Source: Natrinema pellirubrum DSM 15624 (GTDB lineage Archaea; Halobacteriota; Halobacteria; Halobacteriales; Natrialbaceae). Taken from it: DNA of 64,000 bases. A program made the position numbers and the translations under genes. Under the pieces are notes generated by a model that saw only the letters and a program-made list of their open reading frames with translations, searched no databases and was not told where the DNA came from. The DNA is taken from contig NC_019963.1 of assembly GCF_000230735.2 (NCBI RefSeq), forward strand, positions 211,822 through 275,821, read 5' to 3'. Shown here one piece after another: positions 39,401 through 48,200 of this stretch (position 1 is the stretch's first letter; every line of letters begins with the position of its first letter).

Positions 39401-40219
39401 CTCAATGCGTTTGCTGATGAGCTGGCGGAACGAATCAATACTACCGAAAATCGTATTTCAACCGTCAAGTCACAAGATGACGGCATCGAGGATGTCATCG
39501 ACGAGACCAACGAGGCCCAAGAGTGGGTCGAAGAGGTAACCGACGTCTGGAACCGGCGTCTTTCGACGCTACAACAGCTCGACGCGGTACTAACGATTCG
39601 AAACCGCCAGTTCGACTGGGTTGACGACGACGCACAAGCCTCTATCGAATCCCGCTCATCTGCGGTCTCATCGTTCGATGGGGAGTGGTGGACGACCGAT
39701 GGGTGGAGTACACTCTCCGGAGAATTAGTTCCCGACCTCGCACCCGAACTTGAGAGGTCGTGGAACGCGTTCGTTGACGAACGAGGCCTGCGTGAACTAG
39801 TCAGTCGTATTGAGGAGCATCCATGGATTCTCCCAGCTACTGATCTCCCCGCAGGCGTCCACGTCGCCTTCGAAGGCGAATACATCACTCCGATGCGCCA
39901 TCTCCAGCAGTGGTATGAAACCATCGAGAGCGCGATCACGGTGTTGTCTACCGATGCTGATTCAGACGACATCGTCGAGATTACTGACGACGTGGCGCAG
40001 TTAGAGCCGCTCGCTGAAACTATCGAGTACAGTCCGAGTGAGCTGGATGACCGGCTCGATGAACTGTCGTCGATCGTTGGGGATCGTACGCCGGACGACG
40101 TCGATCAGATCGGCATCGTTCCTGACGATCGGCAGAAACTGAATCGTCGGTTGGAGCGTCTCGTGGAACAGCAAGATCTTGATATCGAGGAGACTGACGA
40201 AGGGGTGATTATTCGATGA
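36473..40219 (+). CDS. brxC: BREX P-loop ATPase BrxC/PglY, first copy
   Basis: A 1,248-residue AAA-type ATPase of the BREX complex. Walker A is WLYGYYGSGKSHLLTV (about residues 74-89) and Walker B is KLVLLLDEVSLFIG (about 283-296), followed by a sensor-like LVATAQAK. The rest is helical and acidic, as usual for BrxC. It ends in an ATGA overlap with brxB, indicating coupled translation. A second, diverged brxC lies on the other side of brxB, and this duplication is a hallmark of BREX type 5 in haloarchaea. Confidence 0.92.
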   Translation: MVDTTWFEDLPEDFEESVRIDREDQSADEKRHRKQAIESYHVTADSQRFLEDFVKRLLGEAEDMRTGSNYWLYGYYGSGKSHLLTVLDGLMDTQWLQDRSDEVWRNLVPDASASGDLDTLRTQWESVHSEYHVIPVSVNLLKYQGQKQRSFSEIVLRHAHQNPILTGVNNGVSTGLSSQLDVAYFEDWYQTTDAWPEREDRAASVVEGVTPDQPRYEWGTDGLWTDVQEYSALSDVVLPKLFEGVTGTRDGYTDLQPSDIDPEEVVSRLESLRLEREAELEQPVKLVLLLDEVSLFIGTDFERLTELQTLAENVDDIGDGDIQLVATAQAKIEDVQPKFAAHGADFSIVKDRFPHRYQLPSKHVGDIAKRRLFQKSETGEDAVRRVLDDADVKPSESLVYNEIKQNTKPALDAIDDEELVEFYPFLPYHAPLFLEILFNLRREANDPAKSIFSGTARAILALMHGLLDDWVDEGRGDHIVSLVDFFELIEPELREILPQDMRVVEGAEETTGIADEVGDDESELQEFDLDVAKAVLLLQHVHEIVPLNEGNIAVAVMDNLNGQSWISTTNRVEESLDRLQKFIRPTQDESGPRYRFATQEERLIYDETEENEADPDWDDVVNTLDEHLWNRITQDLSLPESVPYGESSDEYPVSYHFGLDGTTFESSIEAEGGLDIDVDVQGVRPDIEPEQTDEDTLYWEIDTDGLQDLRKRMIEWWALRDAIATRDAPPAVERDLEQRANAVRSKLTSAMMSGSYSVKDRTDIGGLSKAIQATVNVAYPDDFHPMMLQVDESRLRELRELDSDAPLPPWARTIQVPSSNHNGGQGKQTIQRNVMSLTGRQLKGRDEGLNMNTVLDGIVEEKPFYDEARPALCAIIWGFCREGRLLPIDEDGNTLEDEAVLDLDSLSTTRLKLLPRTNLSKLLEEGGFKETTETVADGLIHLQEANQHIRSKLTGLREDVTLVVDTDVRTDEVAGLLNAFADELAERINTTENRISTVKSQDDGIEDVIDETNEAQEWVEEVTDVWNRRLSTLQQLDAVLTIRNRQFDWVDDDAQASIESRSSAVSSFDGEWWTTDGWSTLSGELVPDLAPELERSWNAFVDERGLRELVSRIEEHPWILPATDLPAGVHVAFEGEYITPMRHLQQWYETIESAITVLSTDADSDDIVEITDDVAQLEPLAETIEYSPSELDDRLDELSSIVGDRTPDDVDQIGIVPDDRQKLNRRLERLVEQQDLDIEETDEGVIIR

Positions 40220-40836
40220 GCCAGACGAGTTCGTCGCCGTATCGTGAATTCAAGGAGAAACTACGGACGTTCGCTCAAGGGCAACACGGGATTCGTAACC
40301 CGTTCGTCATCGCTGCTGTCGACCCAGCAGTCGAGCATCGGGTCGCAGATAGGCTCGCAACTTGGTCCGATGGACGAAAGGAAGCGCCAGAGATCCCTGA
40401 CAACGTAACCGTCCAGCCGATCTGGCTTGACGAACTCCTGCCACGGACCGATGTGTACAAACTCCTCGTCGACCTGGGCGAACCCCTGGCTGAACTCGAG
40501 GGCGATACGTCGCCAGGTGAGCGTATCGAGGAGACGATGCAGGACCGGCTTGCCGAAGAACTCGTTCAGCAAATGATCGAACACGAGCTCAGCGAAGCCC
40601 AGCTGGAGACCCAGAGCCATGTGGTACTCTTGCTAAATCTCGGCAGTCTGTATCCGTTCACGCGTGCCTCGGAACTGCTGGACGAGCTTGACCGTCGGAA
40701 CGTAAAGTCCACCATCGGAATCCCATTCCCGGGGGACGTCGTCGGCGGGAAGCTGAGCTTCTTCGGCGGTGAGTCACGCCATTACTACCCCGCCCACCAG
40801 ATTGACGGCCAGATCCAGGGGGTGCATCTCCAATGA
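40216..40836 (+). CDS. brxB: BREX protein BrxB (DUF1788 family)
   Basis: A 206-residue protein. The DUF1788 signature is in IRNPFVIAAVDPAVEHRVADRLATW, PIWLDELLPRTDVYKLLVDLG and the C-terminal VVLLLNLGSLYPFTRASELLDEL, followed by TIGIPFPGDVVGGKLSFFGGES (motifs quoted in part). It overlaps brxC copies on both sides by 4 bp (ATGA). BrxB is essential in type 1 BREX and probably bridges the ATPase to the modification/restriction core. No catalytic motif is evident. Confidence 0.9.
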   Translation: MSQTSSSPYREFKEKLRTFAQGQHGIRNPFVIAAVDPAVEHRVADRLATWSDGRKEAPEIPDNVTVQPIWLDELLPRTDVYKLLVDLGEPLAELEGDTSPGERIEETMQDRLAEELVQQMIEHELSEAQLETQSHVVLLLNLGSLYPFTRASELLDELDRRNVKSTIGIPFPGDVVGGKLSFFGGESRHYYPAHQIDGQIQGVHLQ

Positions 40837-43800
40837 CTATCGACGACCTCTTCCACAGCGATCCGACGCGACAGCTCGAAGAAGTACAGAAAGTCAACGC
40901 TCGCGAGCGAGCCGAGACCGACGTGAGAGAGTTCTATGAAACCGACAGTGCCGAGCAGGTCCTCGAAACGCTCGGCGAAGCTATCCAGACCCATCCAGGT
41001 GAGGCCGCGCGGTTCCTCTACATCCACGCAACGTTCGGTTCGGGGAAGACCCACCTTCTGAAGCTGGTCGGCCTCCTCGCCGACGACGAATCCGAGTTCG
41101 CCTATCTGGGTGATCGACTAGCCGAACAGTGGCCCGGGTTCGACGAACTCCAGCAGTCAATCACAGACTCTCACGTCGACCGCCTCAAGCCAGTTTTCCT
41201 CAACCTGCTTGACCGCGATGCGTCGAAAGAGCCGCCGCTGCCGTTCCTCATCTTCGAGGCGATTGGTCGGGATCTCGGATACCCGACCGACCCGAACTGG
41301 CTGCTCGAGTGGGCCTGGACACTAGACATGGAGTACGATGGGGTCTGGGAAGCCCTCCGAACGTTCGAGCATGACGGGAAGACGTTCGACAAGGTACTCG
41401 CAGAACGGGCGTCCCTCCGCAGCTGGCTCTACGAGGCGTTGCCGGCGATGGAAGAGACGTCTGGTACGGAACTCAACAGTCGTTCGGGCGTGAAAGCCTC
41501 CATCGAGACCGCAGAAGCGGATGTCGATCCAGAAGAATTCGATCCCGAGGACCTCGTCTCACGGGTCGAGACTGCAACAGCGGCTCTCAACGGCGGCAGC
41601 AAACGGACCGAATTGCTGCTCGGCTTAGACGAGGTGGCGCTCTTCGTCGGCGACAGTCGCCATCGGTACCGGGAGTTCGAGGAAACGATGGAAGCACTGC
41701 AGCGTGGGCCGAACCCGGTCGTGGTCACTACCGGGCAGTACTCCCTCCCGGATACACGGGAGAGTCTCATCGGTGAGCCGCCCGAAGATCACTGGACGCA
41801 TCAACAGGTCCGGCTTGAAGGAGCAGACACCGAGATCATTGTCCGGAAGCGATGGCTCCAGAAGTCGGATCCCGAGGGACGCGAACGTGTCGAGTCACTG
41901 GTGGCGTCGATGCCCGATCTCTCACTCGATACGTACTCGTCGGTGACGAGCGCGGATCCAGACCCAGTCGAGTCCTATCCGTTCCGCGAGTACGACCTGT
42001 CGCTCCTGCGGGCGGTGATGCAGGAACTCATCACGCAGGGCCGGTCGACCGATCGCGACTACATTCAGGGTCGAGCACTGCTCGTCCTCGTTCGGTCGCT
42101 GTTCACGAAGTTCGGGTGGGCGTCGAAGGAGGAGGGCTCGCTCGTCACGTGGGACGTTCTGTTCGACCTGTTGGTCGAGGAGACCACGTACCTCCCGCTC
42201 TGGGTCCAGGAGATGATCGACAACACGCTCGTCCCGACGTTCGACGGTGACGAGGATGCGTGGGAAGTCCGCCTCGCGAAAGGACTCTACCTTCTGAACC
42301 AGACGCCCGCTGTCCCGTCGACCCCAGAGAACCTCGGTCGGTTGATGGTCGACGACGTCACGGCGTCCGTCGACGACGTCGTCGAGCAAACCGAATCGGG
42401 ACTAGAGACGCTCGTCGACAAGCAGAAGGCTCTCACCGAGACGAACGACCAAGGCGACGAGGTGTACACGCTCGTCTCCGAGGAACAGGAGAGCATCCTC
42501 AGTCGCGCGCAGGACAAGGCCGCGAAGATCTCGCCGCATCAGCTGTCGGCGTGGGTGGAAACACGGCTGCGGGAGAACGACGCGTTCTTCAGAAGTGACG
42601 GCAGCCGCCACGAGGTCGATGTCGGCGACGAGCGCCTCGTCCCACTGCGGTACGAGTACTCCATCCTCGAACCAGTCGACCGAGCCCCGTCACCCGAGTA
42701 CGACGCGCTTCGCGTTCGTGTGCTGGCCGATGATCACGATACTGTCTCGGAGCAGATCGAGACGTGGCAGGACGTGAATAATGGTCGCGATGGTGGCGAG
42801 CACATCCTGATCACCGTCGACGTCCCGGAGACGATGCTGGAGCGGATCCGGAACGTCATCGGGATGGGACAAGTGTTGGACGAGGAGACCGAATCCCACG
42901 AGGAACTCGAACGCGAACACCGTGCCGACAAACGCCGCCTCGAATCCTCGGTGACGGAGATACTCAAAGACGCGTCAGTGTACACGGTACACGAACACCG
43001 TGGTGCGCGCTCGAGCGTGCTTGACAGCGTCGTCGAAGACCAGGTCAACGCTGTCTTCGGGTCGTCTCGAAAGACGCTCTCGCGGCCGCTCGTCGAGGTC
43101 GACGACGCAAAGGCGATGGCGAAGTTCTTCCGCGGGAGCGGTGAGTGGCCTCTTTCGGACGCGGACGCCGCGATGCTTGGTGTCGACACTGTCACCGCAG
43201 AAGTCGCAGATACGGGCTGGTGTCGCGAGTTCATCGAGACGTACGAGGCACAGAAATCCGTCGACGTCGAGACAATCCTCCAGCAAACTCAGACTGCCAA
43301 CGGGGACTACCGCGGGACGCCACAGGAGTCGATCGCGGCGCTGCTCATCACACTTGCGACCTCCAACGAATCGGTTGCGCTCAAGCAGGATACGGAGTAC
43401 GTGTCTGATCCCGCCGCCATCGGTCGACAAGTGCGGACCAAAGGGGGACTGACCTCACTCCAGGTCCGCTTCGGCGTCGAGGTTATCGATCCGAAGACGG
43501 TGCGAGAACTCGTTACGACGGTGCTCGGCGAACAGCCGTCGGGTGATGGACCCGACGAGTGGCTGGACGAGCTCGGCCAGTGGGTCAACGAGAACAGTGC
43601 GACTGTCAAGCGGACGCTGAAAGGCGCCAGCCGTGAGTTCGATGTGACGCTCAGCGCCTTCGAGGCAACGGTCGACCCAGCCCTCGGCGGGGACGAGCTT
43701 TCCACGTCCGACCTCGGAAGTGAGGATGACCTCGAAACGGTACTCGAGGAGGCGAAGATCTTCGCGAACGCTCGTGAACTCTTCGGCGTCAGCGAAGACG

Positions 43801-44666
43801 GGGCGACACTCTGGGAACGCTTCAGCGACGAGCTCGACACGATGGCCTCGCTCTATCCGAATGCGTCGATCACTGCCAGTATGCGAGCGACGGCGGAAGG
43901 TGAGACTGTCCCCAGTGTTTCGACAGTCGAGTCACGGCTTGAGGACGCGAAGGGACATCGCGTCGACGAAACATCGGCTCAGTATCGGCGGATCACAGGT
44001 GAGACCGTCGCTGACTCTGACCCGGAAGCTATCTGTGCCGATTTAAGCGCGTGGCTCCGGTCGAACGAGGACGACGTTCGAGGGATCGTCGATGGTGCTA
44101 CTGATGAATTCGACGATGTCGTACTTGGCGACCTGGAGGACGTGTTCGAAGCTGTGTGGGCCGACGAGGAACTGTCGGAAGGTGATGTCGTCGACTCCGC
44201 TGTCGTCCAACAGGCCGAGACGTACGATCAGGTTCGCGACCTCTTCGACGACTCTGACGGTTCGGCACTTTGGTCGCAGCTACAGGCAGCCGGCGAAGAG
44301 CTGCGTGAGGAGCACCCAGACTCACCGACGACAGAGTCCGTCGAGACTACGCTCGCTGCTTCACGGCCACCCTCGAAGCGACGTGTGCGCCAGCTCATCG
44401 AGCGTGCAAAGGACCCGAGGCCGCCAGGTGCGGACGACGATGCGTGGGCCGAACTTCAGATGGTCGCTGAAGAGCTACGCCAGGAGCTTCCGAACGCCGA
44501 GGTGACCGATGACGTTACGGCAGCTGTTGATGCTGATGAGCGACCGAGTGAAGAACGTGTGAACGAGCTACTTTCAGAGGCGAAGAAGGTGCTGAAGCGT
44601 ATACAGGGTGTTAACGAGCGACTTGACGGGTTGGAGGACGGGAGTATCGTGCTGCTCGAGGACTGA
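40833..44666 (+). CDS. brxC: BREX P-loop ATPase BrxC/PglY, second copy
   Basis: A 1,277-residue paralog of the first BrxC. Walker A is IHATFGSGKTHLLKLV (about residues 64-79) and Walker B is LLLGLDEVALFVGD (about 260-273). The two paralogs differ in length and in most sequence outside the P-loop core, so the duplication is old and not a recent tandem copy. The C-terminus has several repeated RV(N/R)xLxxxAK-like helices after residue 1,000. It is translationally coupled to brxB. An about 85-bp gap follows before the unknown gene at 44753. Confidence 0.92.
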   Translation: MTIDDLFHSDPTRQLEEVQKVNARERAETDVREFYETDSAEQVLETLGEAIQTHPGEAARFLYIHATFGSGKTHLLKLVGLLADDESEFAYLGDRLAEQWPGFDELQQSITDSHVDRLKPVFLNLLDRDASKEPPLPFLIFEAIGRDLGYPTDPNWLLEWAWTLDMEYDGVWEALRTFEHDGKTFDKVLAERASLRSWLYEALPAMEETSGTELNSRSGVKASIETAEADVDPEEFDPEDLVSRVETATAALNGGSKRTELLLGLDEVALFVGDSRHRYREFEETMEALQRGPNPVVVTTGQYSLPDTRESLIGEPPEDHWTHQQVRLEGADTEIIVRKRWLQKSDPEGRERVESLVASMPDLSLDTYSSVTSADPDPVESYPFREYDLSLLRAVMQELITQGRSTDRDYIQGRALLVLVRSLFTKFGWASKEEGSLVTWDVLFDLLVEETTYLPLWVQEMIDNTLVPTFDGDEDAWEVRLAKGLYLLNQTPAVPSTPENLGRLMVDDVTASVDDVVEQTESGLETLVDKQKALTETNDQGDEVYTLVSEEQESILSRAQDKAAKISPHQLSAWVETRLRENDAFFRSDGSRHEVDVGDERLVPLRYEYSILEPVDRAPSPEYDALRVRVLADDHDTVSEQIETWQDVNNGRDGGEHILITVDVPETMLERIRNVIGMGQVLDEETESHEELEREHRADKRRLESSVTEILKDASVYTVHEHRGARSSVLDSVVEDQVNAVFGSSRKTLSRPLVEVDDAKAMAKFFRGSGEWPLSDADAAMLGVDTVTAEVADTGWCREFIETYEAQKSVDVETILQQTQTANGDYRGTPQESIAALLITLATSNESVALKQDTEYVSDPAAIGRQVRTKGGLTSLQVRFGVEVIDPKTVRELVTTVLGEQPSGDGPDEWLDELGQWVNENSATVKRTLKGASREFDVTLSAFEATVDPALGGDELSTSDLGSEDDLETVLEEAKIFANARELFGVSEDGATLWERFSDELDTMASLYPNASITASMRATAEGETVPSVSTVESRLEDAKGHRVDETSAQYRRITGETVADSDPEAICADLSAWLRSNEDDVRGIVDGATDEFDDVVLGDLEDVFEAVWADEELSEGDVVDSAVVQQAETYDQVRDLFDDSDGSALWSQLQAAGEELREEHPDSPTTESVETTLAASRPPSKRRVRQLIERAKDPRPPGADDDAWAELQMVAEELRQELPNAEVTDDVTAAVDADERPSEERVNELLSEAKKVLKRIQGVNERLDGLEDGSIVLLED

Positions 44667-44752
44667 ACTGAAAACTGGGTAGCCTTCCACCCTCGCTTAG
44701 TGGCCGGGGTTTGATTTATTCTACCTAACTAACTGCTGTCAGTGGTTCATCT

Positions 44753-45475
44753 GTGACGTCAACATATCCAGGCGGAATCGAAGACTGTGATCGGTTCCGA
44801 GAACTAATTGAGCTGTTCGAAGACGAAGAGCAGCGCAATTACTACTATCACAAAGCGCTGGAGACGGTACAAAGAGAATCTGAGCGTCCTGATTGGTACC
44901 ATTCTGACGATCTCGTCTTTGGAGGGTTGATGCTCCTGATGTACACGTGGAATTTCGCGGCACGAGAAACCAAAGCGATGGATGGCGAAGAGGTGAAACG
45001 TATTCTCGATAGGCACCACGAAGCGATCGAAAGCGTTCAGGACCGAACCCTAGACGATGCGGACCTATCCGAAACCGGTGACACTCGACAGGTCATTCAG
45101 CAGGTGTGGGGAGACCTGAAGGATCACTTCGGTCAAACGGGCACATCGAAGGTTCTCAGCCTGCTGAACCCCGACCTCTTCGTCATGTGGGACGAAGATA
45201 TCCGTACACGTCGCCGGCGAAAGCAGGATGACCCAAAGGGAACTAAACGTCCGGATCGTGGCGTCTACTTCTACTTGAAAGAGGCTGGGTACTCATTGAA
45301 CACCAACAGTATGGATTTCGGAAAGACTGCTGAAGACTACGTCATATTCCTCAAGTACTGTAAACTGATGTTGGAAGACATCAGACCGTGCCCTGTAGTT
45401 CAGGAGAAAGAGATGCCTCCTACGAAATTGCTAGACGAGGCTCTATACGCTTTCTATAAGCTGGAAACGGAGTGA
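44753..45475 (+). CDS. Unknown BREX-embedded protein, 240 aa
   Basis: Product not recognised. It is soluble and mostly helical, starting at GTG 44753 (VTSTYPGGIEDCDRF) because no ATG occurs before codon 65. Visible patterns are LMLLMYTWNFAARET and TSKVLSLLNPDLFVMWDEDIR, which resemble loops in helix-hairpin-helix-like proteins that check a DNA end or base; this is a weak impression only. A basic run, RTRRRRKQDDPKGTKRP, could contact DNA. It sits between the second brxC and pglX on the same strand, about 85 bp from each, and may be a type 5 accessory factor. Confidence 0.8.
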   Translation: MTSTYPGGIEDCDRFRELIELFEDEEQRNYYYHKALETVQRESERPDWYHSDDLVFGGLMLLMYTWNFAARETKAMDGEEVKRILDRHHEAIESVQDRTLDDADLSETGDTRQVIQQVWGDLKDHFGQTGTSKVLSLLNPDLFVMWDEDIRTRRRRKQDDPKGTKRPDRGVYFYLKEAGYSLNTNSMDFGKTAEDYVIFLKYCKLMLEDIRPCPVVQEKEMPPTKLLDEALYAFYKLETE

Positions 45476-45560
45476 ATCCCGTGTGGGACTGACTTTGCAG
45501 CCATCCCAGCAACATTAAAGGTGGTCGTGTGATTCGGACATAGCATACACATTACCTCCT

Positions 45561-48062
45561 ATGGCAAGCGATTCTCTCTCCCAACGGAAGGCCCAACTGG
45601 ACAAGGAAGAGCGTGAACACCTCGAAGATGTCGTCACTGAGATGCGGGAGCGCGTCGAGGACAACGTCGAATTCCAGCTCACGCAGAAAGGTCTCGACGA
45701 CGAGCCCGAGGATGTCGACTCGCTGGACGAGGATACCCAGCAACTCGTAGAGGCGATCGAACTCGAAGCCGTCGACGGCGAAACGTGGTCTGAAGCCTTC
45801 GATCAGTACGTCACGGGCGTGGGCTACACCATCGTCAATCGCCTGGCCGCACTGCGCTGCATGGAAGTACGGGGATTCATCGACGAGGAGGTCACCGTCT
45901 TCAAGGACAACGGCCTGACACCCGCCGCCGAAACGCTCGTTCACGAGGAATTCTTGCTGGAGGATGAGGCCATCCTCGAGGCCTACCACAACGCCTGCGA
46001 TGACTTCGCCGAGGAGATCGAGATCCTCTTCGACCGCTCGTCTCCCTATAGCCTGATCGACCCCGACGACGACACACTCGAAGAACTCTGTGCGAAGCTC
46101 GATTCAGTTCCCGACGAGGTCTGGCGGGCCGACGATGTCCTCGGCTGGGTCTACGAATACTACAACGTGAAGCTGCTCGATGAGCTGCGCCGAAAGGGCG
46201 ATCGCGAAGGCCTCGAACCTGAAGACGTACCGCCGGCAAATCAATTTTACACGCCTCACTGGGTCGTCCGGATGCTCACCGACAACTCGCTTGGGAAGCT
46301 CTATCTCGAACACACCGGCGAGTTACAGGACATCGTCGAGACTCAGGAGAAATTCTCCCCTGACGAGCGGAAGAATCGGGCACTCTCTCCCGACGAGTCG
46401 ACCGATATCGCTGACTTCTGTACCTATCTCGTCCCTTCAGAAGAGGACGAGGAGCCAACCGACTTCGATCACCCTGAAGAGCTTCGAGTTATCGATCCCG
46501 CCTGTGGGAGTGGCCACTTCTTACTATACGCCTTCGACGTATTGGAGCGGATCTGGCGCGCTGAGACCGACTTGGCTAACGAGGAAATCCCGCGGAAGGT
46601 CCTCCAACACAACCTTTACGGGGTCGATCTAGACATGCGTGCCTGCCAGCTTGCAGCATTCAATCTTTACCTGAAGGGCCGAACTCGAGCCGAGGCCGAG
46701 GGTGCCGATGGTTTCGAAATGCCGGAGGTCGGGATTGTGTGTGCCGACGCGAAAATTGCGGACGTGTCCGGAGTTCAAGATGTGTTTGAGGAGGTCGCAG
46801 ACAGTCGTGCCGGTGTTGAAGATACATTAGAGAAAATTCTAGATGCTTTCGAAGAAGTTCATGGGCTCGGAAGCCTCCTTGACGTCCGTGGGACACTCGG
46901 AGAGTTATTCACAGATGAAAGTGGCGGACAGCAATTGGCTCTAACTGATGACTTTACCGCTACACACACATTAAGCAATTTCTTACACGCTCTACGTGAT
47001 GCGGTCTCAGAGCATCGGGATGAGGATTCATTCCTTGCACAGGATCTCAAGAGCTTCATTCGTCTCCTCGACATTCTCTCCCAAGATTATGATGTTGCGC
47101 TTATGAATCCACCGTACGGTGCGCAGGGACGAATGCCGGATTTAGTTCAAAATTACGTGGAAAGCAGGTATGAGTACGGGCCAGAGTTTTACATCAATTT
47201 CTTCGAAGTCTGTGATTCTCTAACGACAGAGGGGGGACGAATAGGTATGCTCATACCACGGTCATTTATGTTCAAACGAAGTTTCCATGAATTCAGAGAG
47301 GACTTTATCGGGGAACGCGGCGGATTTGACTTTCTAGCGGAATTTGGCCTGGGAATATTGGATAATGCTACTGTTCGAACCGTCGGCGCCGTCGTTCGTT
47401 CGGGGGCTTCACAAACCGGTACCGGCACTTTCATTCGGTTACATGATGCAGATTCCCGGCAGAAAGAAGAAGTATTCACCAACGAGGTACTGGCTAATAC
47501 TGAGTCAGAAATCAAACGGGTGTATAACGTCCCTCTTGCTGACTTCGGAAAGATTCCGAAGACCCCGCTTTCATATTATACCCCAGATATTCTTCGGGCA
47601 CTTCACGAAAATGATCTGAAATTAGACGCTGGAGCCGCAAGTATTGAGGGAGACAGCGTTTGTGATGTCAAGACCGGTTTGCAAACAGGCGATAATGATC
47701 GGTTCATTCGAACCCACTGGGAGGTTCCTGACTTTGATGATTTTGTCGCCTTTACAAAAGGTGGATCTGAAGCTTGGGTTCTCCCACAGACAAGCCTTGC
47801 ACTCTACTGGGGCGACGATGGTATGGAGATTAAACGGCAGGAGAGCTCGGTGGTGAGGAATGAGCAATATTATTTCGATGAGGGGTTGACTTGGACATAC
47901 ATTAAAGAAGGGGGTCGGAGGTTCGGATATTTCCCCTCTGGGGGAATCTTTGACCAGAAAGGACCGATGACCTTTCCTAATGAGGATTTATCTGCGTGGA
48001 CATTGCTTGCCGTGCTGAATTCCGAACTCTTCCACGGACTGTTTTTATCGAGCGTGTCATAG
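45561..48062 (+). pseudogene. pglX: PglX adenine methyltransferase, N-terminal part (833 aa, split by MITE)
   Basis: The BREX modification enzyme that methylates the N6 of adenine in the host recognition site. This part holds the N-terminal helical domain, SAM motif I (IDPACGSGHFLLYAFDVLE, from about residue 311), the catalytic MNPPYGAQ (about 514-521) and the first part of the target-recognition region. It ends LFLSSVS, where only LFLS is native; the last codons and stop come from an inserted repeat element. The C-terminal part continues in another frame from 48190. From about 46750 the gene turns A+T-rich. Catalytic motifs are intact, so the fragment could still be functional if paired with the C-terminal part. 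Confidence 0.88.
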
Positions 48063-48200
48063 AATAGTTCTCAGGAGGCGTTGTTCACGGTTTCGCCCTT
48101 GAGCAAAACCCATGACTGACGAAATTCATAGGATTACACGCGAATTGGAAGCTGTATAATCGCCAAGTTGAGGGTATGAGACGTATTCTATGACACGCTA
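48051..48200. mobile_element. MITE-like insertion inside pglX, about 150 bp
   Basis: Perfect 16-bp terminal inverted repeats, AGCGTGTCATAGAATA at 48051-48066 and its complement at 48184-48199, enclose about 117 bp with no gene. Flanks repeat TTTATCG (48044-48050 and 48201-48207), consistent with target duplication. Removing the element and one flank copy (157 bp) restores a continuous pglX frame: LFLS joins LTPDREWNPGDVGRIPW. It is non-autonomous and must rely on a transposase elsewhere; the ends do not match those of the three complete IS in this window. Confidence 0.88.
48155..48160 (+). promoter_or_regulatory. Possible TATA box inside the MITE
   Basis: TATAAT centred about 32 bp before the ATG at 48190 would place an archaeal transcription start a few bases upstream of that ATG. 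This suggests that the element could drive a near-leaderless transcript of the C-terminal PglX part. Inferred from spacing only. Confidence 0.35.
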
